From Candidatus Marinamargulisbacteria bacterium SCGC AG-343-D04 (GTDB lineage: Bacteria; Margulisbacteria; Marinamargulisbacteria; GCA-2716485; GCA-002719695): a DNA stretch of 18,564 bases. Numbering within the stretch: position 1 is the stretch's first letter; every line of letters starts with the position of its first letter. Of this stretch, positions 6,672-15,600 are shown piece after piece. Made by a program: the position numbers and the translations under genes. Under the pieces are notes generated by a model, which was not told where the DNA came from, ran no database searches, and saw nothing but the letters and a program-made list of their open reading frames with translations. The stretch is from NCBI GenBank assembly GCA_003265885.1, contig QFBQ01000029.1, positions 1 through 18,564 on the forward strand, given 5' to 3'.

Positions 6672-9600
6672 CTATTCTTGAGCTTGTGGATTATTAATAT
6701 GGTGAGCTAAAGCCTCATAACAAAATACATATTGTTCCTTCGTTCGTATCATACCCCCACGATTCTGTCTCATGTCATTTACCACTTCTTTTAACACGGC
6801 TCTAGCGTCAAAATCTGCTTCTTCTCCATTGGCTTTTGCAGCTTCATACCTTGAGACGGCTTCTCTATAAGCAATAAATACTCCTGTACGGCCACGTCCT
6901 GCAGAACCGTGCACGACTACTTTTTCTTTAGGTTTTATGTTTAATCCGTCTACATATGCTACAAAGTCCTGCACCCCTTTTGGTATCCCTTTTTCTGGCC
7001 AGCCCTTGTACCAATTGTGGTTAATAGTCCTGTCTCCAACTTTTAGCTTCGTTCCTTCCCCTCCTATATTGTCTGTGGATATATTGGCTATTAAGTCTTT
7101 TCCATTTGTATAATCTTCACCTTCTTCTACTTCGTCTGTGAGCATTACTACACGATCTATTTTTTCTTTTTTCAACATTTGTTTAAATGCGTCCATTGAA
7201 ACCTCTTTCTTTGTTGGCCTCTGTGATGCATAAACAGCTCCTCCTTCTCTAGTTATAAATATCTTGTGTGCATTAGTTAACCCTTGTTCATTTCCTTTGC
7301 TACGCTTAACCCACACTTCATTTCCTCCCCCTGGCAAGACGTTTGTTTCATACCTGTCCACGCCATGGTTATAAGCCCTACCTGTGACACCCTCTGACAA
7401 AAACTGAAAATCTGTCTGTACTTCTTGAGGTTGAACTTCAGTAATCTTAACCGGCTTTATTTCTAAATTAGAACCTTTTTTTATTGTCATTGTTTTATTT
7501 GAAGACCCTGTTTGCACCACTTCAAATGATACATCACTATTTGTATCAACAGGTTTTAACGTAGCCTTGCCCCCTTCAGAAGCTCTCTGGTACAACATTG
7601 CCCCCCCTTTACCTAAGCATAATATTTGAGTATTTATCTTGTTGAGTCCCGCCATTGCAGGCAAAGCCACCCCTCCAACAGGACCTTTCTTGCTAACTTC
7701 TAAGAATTCTACCTCTTCTAAGAAGCTTGGATCTTCGTAGGTTGGATTTCCTATGACTCCTTGTCTGACTAATTTTTTGATTTCTCTCTGGTCGCTTTTC
7801 TCAAGTTCGCTAAATTTCTTTTTAGCTGTTCCGTTCAATGCTGCATAATCAACCGGAGCCGGAGGTGCTGGCTTTGTGCCCACTATTGTATCAAATGCTT
7901 CAAGCACACACCCTGTTACATCTTGATTTGCATGTAATTTTTGAAAAGCGTCTTTATGTAAAGTTTCAAGTTTTGCTCTTACCTCAGGAGATGGAGCCTT
8001 CGGTTGATCCCCCTGGGTTGCCTTTATATGAGTCGCATATCCTTGTGCTACAACCTCATCCATATTCTCTGTTTTAAAATCCTCCGCTTTAGTCGCTTTT
8101 ACGTCTTCTGGAAATGACCCCTCTGTCTTCTTCACGCACTTTTCAAATGCTTCTGTTGTATACTTTATCCGACTCATTGGAACCGAATCACGCTCTACAT
8201 TTAACGTTTTGGACACAAAAAATTTCGGAACCCCTGCACTGTCTTCTGAATCTAACTGCATAGTTTTTACAAAACTCCCCATCCACTCGCCTATCTTTTT
8301 CTGTGTTGCAGGTCCCACCTCATCATACATGTCCGCTAAGATCTCAAAGGCATGATCATGTGAAACTACTCCTGCATTTATTTCTTTAATCTTTATTTCA
8401 TGCTTTCGTAGCAGTTCTGTGCTTTTTGTTTGTAGACGTTTTATCTGCGTGGTTTTTTCTCTATAAAAATCAGTTGTTGTGTCATGATTTTCAACTTTGC
8501 CTACAGCATTTCCATCATGGGGTTTGTGTCCTGTAACTTTTTCGTCATAGTCTCCACAACTTTTTACAAATGCCATTCTGGCTATATCAAACTGAGCCTC
8601 TAACTCCTGCTTCTTCTCTTCTAACTCTGCTTTTTTTCTTCGCAATGTATCCGCATTTTTATTCCCAATGTTCTTTACATACGCTTGTCTAGCCTTTACC
8701 TCACTCTTTTCCATATTCTCTAGATCTTGATGTGCTTTATCTAATGCTTCTGATTCTTTTTCTAAACTCTTAAGGACTACCAAACGCTCATTACACTCTA
8801 GGATTTTTTGTTTTTCAATTTTTAAGTCTGATAATTGATCAGCTGTAAGTGAAAAATTTTCAAAAAAATCATCTGCACTTTGGCTACCGTTAACTAATGT
8901 TAACCACTTTTTTTGTGTACTCTTAATACTTGTGGCTGTTACCATATCTCTTTCTCTATCTACAATCCCTACCTTTTTCAAAAAACCTACATCTGTTGTC
9001 CCTACAGCCCTTCTCTTCATACCAATTTCATGTTCATTATGCACCTTTAGACATGTCTCTTCATATTTTTGCAGTGCACTTCCCGAACCCTTCAACGTAT
9101 TATAGACTCTACTTAACTTCGCCTGTCCTTCCGGATTTGGTCTATATATCTCTGCTCTATTCAAAGACTGTGTTTTTTGTTTTTGATCTATACGTATTCC
9201 TTCTCCCCCAAACCCTACTTGCCTAACCAAAAAGTCTCGTCCCTCATCGCTCAATCGAGGATTTTGAAATAACTGTGTTAACGACTCCTCTGTCATCGAA
9301 TGATTAAGCCAATACTGAATATTACTCATTGCACCTTTTTTACTATACTCGCCAGAGTTTTGCGCTATATCATTAATAAACTCACATTGTAAATGTGGGC
9401 TCTCTTCTAATTTTCGTGCAATAAAATAGGAATCTGTATACCCCGCTCTTACCCTTTTTCTAAATTTAGTATGCTCGGGGTTTTGTGCCAAACCATCGGC
9501 TTCTCGTGCCTCTTGCGTCAATACACCCCCACTAGATTTTAGAACTTGATTTTTTATTGTACTCAATGCCTGTTTGTGTGTCTGCATCTGATCTAATCTC

Positions 9601-12600
9601 TTTTGAATCTCTTGTAAGGATTTCTCCACATCTGAAGAAAGAGTTTGTCCATTATCATCTACAAAGTTGATCCCTGAAGTACCCGGGACCTTACTTATAT
9701 CCGGGCATACTAGTTCACCCTCACTAAGATTACCGTTTTGTTTTAGTAAATAAACCAGTTGCCTAGCAGACGTTGCATCAATCCCCATCTTTCTTTGAAA
9801 CGTTTGTACCTCATTGTTATACGCCTCTACTAGTCCATAGTCACTTTCTCTTCTCTCATCAACTCTTCTCTGTCCTGTCTCATCAACAAAACCGCCCCAC
9901 AACCTTCTAACAGTTTGAAAATCATAAGCCTCGTGTTCATTCAATACATCTTGTACTTTTCCTGCTTTTCCTGCTTTTCCTGCTTTTCCTGCTTTTCCTG
10001 CTTCTCCTTTTGAAGTATCTCCTTCAGCACCTTTAACGTCTACAGCACTAGCTTGCCCCCCTCCTTTAGCCACTTGATCCGAATCCTCTTTACCTTTGCC
10101 TGCTACTTCCGTTTTTCCTTCATCAAAATATGATTTCAATAGTTTCATCTGTTTCGATTGTTCTGCTAAATTGTCAAAGGTCGCTTGTCCTATTTTACTT
10201 GTATTAAACAAATTAGTGTCATCTTCTTGGTGAATTGCATATTGGCTAAAGTGTTCTATCCCCTTCTTTGTCAAAACTCCCGTTTCATCTACAAGTCCTT
10301 GAGACATCATCACTATACTATCTTCTCCACTGATGATAGCTTTTCCTTTCAAACTAACAGCTTCAAAAGCACTTTTAATCTTTTCAAAATTAGCTCCGGC
10401 CCCATTAGATTTTAGAGGGTTTGAGGCTAGAGGAATGTCAGAGCCCGCCAATATACGAAATAGTCTTTCACGAGTATGAACAGCTCCTGTTTGTGTTGAT
10501 AGCTCATCAATTGCGTCTCTGATGGCAGTATCTCCATCAGGATTCTTACTATAAGCTTCCCACGATACAGCACCAGGCCCTGTAACTTCTTCTATTCCAT
10601 TTCGTATTTTTTGATTTCCCATTATGCCTAACTTATTTTCGCTTATACTCCCAGCAGGAATCCCCATCGTAATCCGAATCCCATCCGTTACAGATTGTTC
10701 GCACACTTTGACATGTCCGGATGATTCGCAGATGCCGTTTTTTACCAATACATTTTTCGAGCCAAATACTTCTTCTGCGTCTACACTGGCTTTTAATTGT
10801 TTAAAACCTCCATCCAGTTTTAGTAAATGGAATGGTTCACCCTCTCTAAACTCTTGCTTGTCTTCTATATTAATTTTATTTTCTGGATATTTTTCATTCC
10901 ATTCCTTTACCAATATTGTTAAATCATCTTGTTTACTTCGTATTTCATTCATAGCACTTTCTATACCTTCAATATCAGGAGAGAGCGAACGCATTGCATA
11001 CTCTCTAAGTTTCCACTCTTTTTCTTGCCACTCTTTTACATCATTATTCATGTCATTTATCTTTTGCAACTCTCCTCTTCTTGAAAACGTTTCATCAATC
11101 ATTCCCTTCTTTTCCTGCTTAAACGAACTCGTCAAGGTCTTATACATATCTCTCATCACAGAATCTGCTACTTTAAAGGGGAGACTTTCTCCCATTTTAT
11201 CTTTAAACTCTTTAAACTCTGTCACTTGAAAGGTTCGTGTAATCATCCCGTCCGGACTTAAATACCCTTGCGCTTTTAAATGTTGATACAATACTTTCGA
11301 TTGATGTTGTGTAAATGGCTTTTTTTGACGCTCTGTAAACTCTCTTCGTTGCAGTTCTGGAGTTTTTGCATCAGCATCTGCTCCTGTTCCACTACTTATA
11401 TGATGGCTCATTTCTTGTTCAAACTGTGTCTGAGTAACTCTCGGGTTATTCACTGGCTCAAACATTACAGCACGCAATCTGTCTATATCCGAACTATTTA
11501 TCCATCTTGCAGAATAAATCCCCTCCATCATGCCTTCTTTAGACGTCGCTGCCGCAATGACCCCTTCATAAAACTTAAAGTATGTAGATTTTTGACTCTC
11601 AGACATCTCTGGCTCTACTTTTGACATCACATGCCTCGTTAAATCGCATAGCCCTTCCATCGAAGCATCCTTTCCAACACCCCTTATAGCCCCTAAGGCC
11701 GAATGCTGGAGCACATTCATCATGCCCTTACTGACTGTCGGATTTTCAAATATTTTTTTCATTAATCGTCCATTATTTAATCTAAAATCTTGCTTCATCA
11801 ACTCTTGCATCGGATCAATCATAAACTCTTTCATATAATGAGCATCTGCTGATGGATGCTTGGTAATAAACGCCTCCATACAACTCACTACGAAATCCAT
11901 TTCTTGGACGTCGGCTCCCTTCTTCACATCATAGCCAGCTCCTTCTCCCGTTGCCTGACGTCTAAACGATTTTAATAAGGGCTTTAATAAATGATTCATA
12001 TCCGATTCCAACGTGCCTATAGTACTGCTCTGTTTATCTAAATGCGCTTGAAAAATAGCTTTCTTTAACGGCTGGCTTAAATGTGATGTCGTCGAACCTA
12101 ACATATTTCTAAATACCGATTCACTCCAATCATGGATTGGAAACACTGCTCGTAAGGTTTTATCCATTAATACAGGTGAAATATCTCCATATTCAGGATC
12201 GTTTAACATCTCTTTTCTAGTTACCAGCCAATCTAAGAGCTTAATATTAGTACTATCTTTTCCAAATAAATCCTTACTACTTCTCTTTTTAGTAAACCAT
12301 TCTGTTTTTTTAGACGTTCTTACTACATGTGCCATCACTTTTCTAACGAGTGTCTTGCTTTCACGTTGTCCTTTATCTGTCGAGACTTTCGATTGTATAT
12401 GAGAGAGTAAGACATCATTTGTTCCAGGCACTTTTGTCATGAGTAATGACATAATTTTCTCTCTCTTTTCTTTATCTGCTTTTCCTGTCACACTCAATTC
12501 ATTCATTTGTTTATTTATAAGCACACTAGCCTGCTCTGGATGCTGAGCTAGAAGCCTGGCTGCCCCATCTATATCCTGACTTGTTCCATCAAGCATTCCC

Positions 12601-15600
12601 TCTAAGGTTTTTCTAATTGCACCTTCCGCTTTATGACTTTCTTTCATCTTTGTAAATCGTGTATTGTAAACTGACTTACTAAGAGTTTGTTCTGTTTCAG
12701 CTATCTTTGCGTCATCATCAGGACTCTTCAAACCTTTTTCCAGTTCTATTTCCAGTTCTATTTCCAGTTTCATTATTCCATTTCTATAGGCCTGATCGTT
12801 TAATAATCTAGACAAGTCTCCATCTTCCAAGCTCTGCGAATTGAGTTGATCTACATCTATAATGTAATGATCTTTGTTATTTAATTTTATTTTGTCCTTG
12901 CTTACCCTTCCATAATATGAATCTTCAAAATCTCCCGGCTTTAATGGACAAATAATGCCTTTCTTTTCCAACATCTTCATCGTTCTTTGAGCTTCTTCTT
13001 TACTTTGTCCTGTAGCATACATAATTTCAAACATCGTCAACTTATGAGGATAATTATCACTCACAAATATATCTAGATCCTTTACTGTACGAATATATTC
13101 CTCTGCTTTCTTACGCTGATTATTTACCCTTAAATCTCTCATATACTCATCTTGAGTCGCTAAGCGTTCTCCTTTTACAGGAGGGAGTCCTCTTAAACGT
13201 TCTGTATTTTCTAATATTTTAATCCAACTTTCTCCCTTTTTAATGGCGGCTATACACGTTTGTCTGGCCTTAGACGTATCGGGTTTAAATACTCTTGCTC
13301 TGGGTGTAACCAGTTCTTTCTTGGCTGCAGAAGTTAATCCTAGTTGTGTGGACATATCACTCATGACTCGCGATTTCTGTGCTGTATCTTGAGACAACAC
13401 TCTAGACCCTGGTCCCAATAAGGCTTTCATCTTTGTTATAGAACTTTCCACCAACGATGTCATAAATCGACTCTGCTCTTTTGCCGTTTTTCCTTCCAAC
13501 ATCGCATTCGTCAGTTCTTGCATAAATAGTTTTTTGGACGAAACTTCAGTAGCACGATCTGTCGTAACCTCTCCTAATTCTGCCGTAACCTCGTTTAATA
13601 ATATTTCTATTTTCTGTTGAATATCTCTAGGATTTGCCTTTCTTGCTATGGCACGCAGAACAGACGGGTCTAAACCTTCTCGTATTTCTTTCTTTTCTTC
13701 TAAATACTTAACAACGTCATCTGCTTGTTTTTCAGATAAACTATCTACTAGTGCATGGTTTCCCTCTGTCGTAAATTCATGCTGTGCGGCTAGTAGCAAA
13801 TTGAGGGGGGCTGTACGCGTCGACTGTTTTCTTTCTAACTCTTTATTTTTTGCTTCATACAATGTTTCTGCTTTTATATACTTACTCCAGTTTTGGTCAT
13901 TTTTTGATTTGGTCCATTTTGTTAACAAAGTCGTTTTTTCCGTCTCTAAACTGTCGACTTCTCTCTCTAAAGTGGGTACTTCTCTCTCTAATTGAATCTC
14001 TTTAGAAACTTCACGACTACTACTCAATGTGGGTACTTTAGATAGTGTAATAAATGTCCCTGTTGATATGTCTTCTTCATCTAGTTTGCTCAAAAGAGCT
14101 TTCACATCTCCTAATGGGCCATCCGCTTTACTCGCTAACCTCCCTAAAATCGTCGCACCATTCTCCATAGAGGCTATGACGTCTAATAGCATTCGTTTAT
14201 CGCCATCATCAAGTTCAGGGAGGTCTCTAAGTTGAAGAGAAACATAATCCAGTCGTTTTGAATCTTTTGCCATCTCCTGACATAGACCTAAACACCGATT
14301 GAGCTCATCTGACTGTGCAAAGTCTTCTTGAGTTTTTAAGTCTTTTATTATGCCTTGAGTTGTGGGATCTATTGAAAAAAACGACTCATCTGTCTGCAAC
14401 CCTAACTGTTGCTTTCTTTCATTTGAAATATTTAATTCATTTTGTAATGCTGAACTAGAAAATTTTGCATAATCGTTTTGTTCTTCAACGCTTAACCCGC
14501 CTTCTCCTGTTAACGCCATTGCAGTTAAGGCTTCATTCAAAAAACTAAGTGCTGGATCCATAGTTCCAATACCTCTGCCAGCTATTGTCTTTACAAAACT
14601 CAACTGCCCATTCAGTTGAGTCCCTTGTTGATCTAAGCCCATCTTTGCTGGCTCAGTAGCCTTGTCAAAACCCTCTTGTTTCCCCGCAGCAATATTAAAC
14701 ACGTCATTCAAGGCTCTTAAATTAATAGATATCTCTGTCATTTCTCTTGAGCAGTCTTGCCCTTGTTTTGCCTTAACCTTAATGCGTTCTGCCGCATTAT
14801 TGATATTCGCGCATAAGCCTGCATGATGCTTCTCTCTTCTTGCACTCGCTTCTCTCAACATCGTTAACACATTTTGCTGATCTTGCTGATTTAAAAATGA
14901 CTGCGGGCTAGCCGCTACTTCTCTGCTTAATGCATGTAAATCTATTAATTTATGTGAATCTATTCCTTTTGCCGTACTCAGCGTAGTAATCGATTTCTCT
15001 CTATTTGCTTTACACATTAAATCTAAATGCTGTACTTGCTCTGCTTTTTTCCATGTCTCAATAGAGCTTAACGGTTTGTTACAACTTTGCATATCTAAGC
15101 TTACAGCGGTTTTCATGTCTGAATCTTGTTGAACAGGATCTGTAAAAATCTGTTGTAGAGTAGGCTCCAACGACAATAAATTAATATCTTTTTGATAGGC
15201 TTCAGCATTTTTTTGTCTTCTGGCCTTCACATATACAGCATCTATGTTCCGATACTGACTTAATGCAACTAAATTATCCCCTCTACTATCCCCTTCAACC
15301 CTGTCAACCCTGTCATCTCGCACTGTAAGTAACACTGTGTTTTTGATGTGTTTGGCCATTAATATTTTTTTTGCATCATCTGAACCTTCAAACTGCTTTA
15401 CAAGATCTTTCAATTGTATTAAGGCTGTCTTAAATTCCGGAGACTCAAATGACTTTCTTGCATCACCTACAGAAATATTAAACTTTTGTAACAAACCCTC
15501 TATTAATTTTTGTTCATCACCATCGATTCCATACACCTCCTGCCAGTCATCTTCATCGTATGTGTACGTTGTATCTACTTCACCTTCTAGATCTCCAATT

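Noticed and set aside
9961..10005. CRISPR-like or collagen-like reading of the 9-bp repeats
   Set aside because: There are no spacers, the unit is short and in frame with the giant gene, and the Gly-Lys-Ala tract is too short and Pro-free for a collagen helix.
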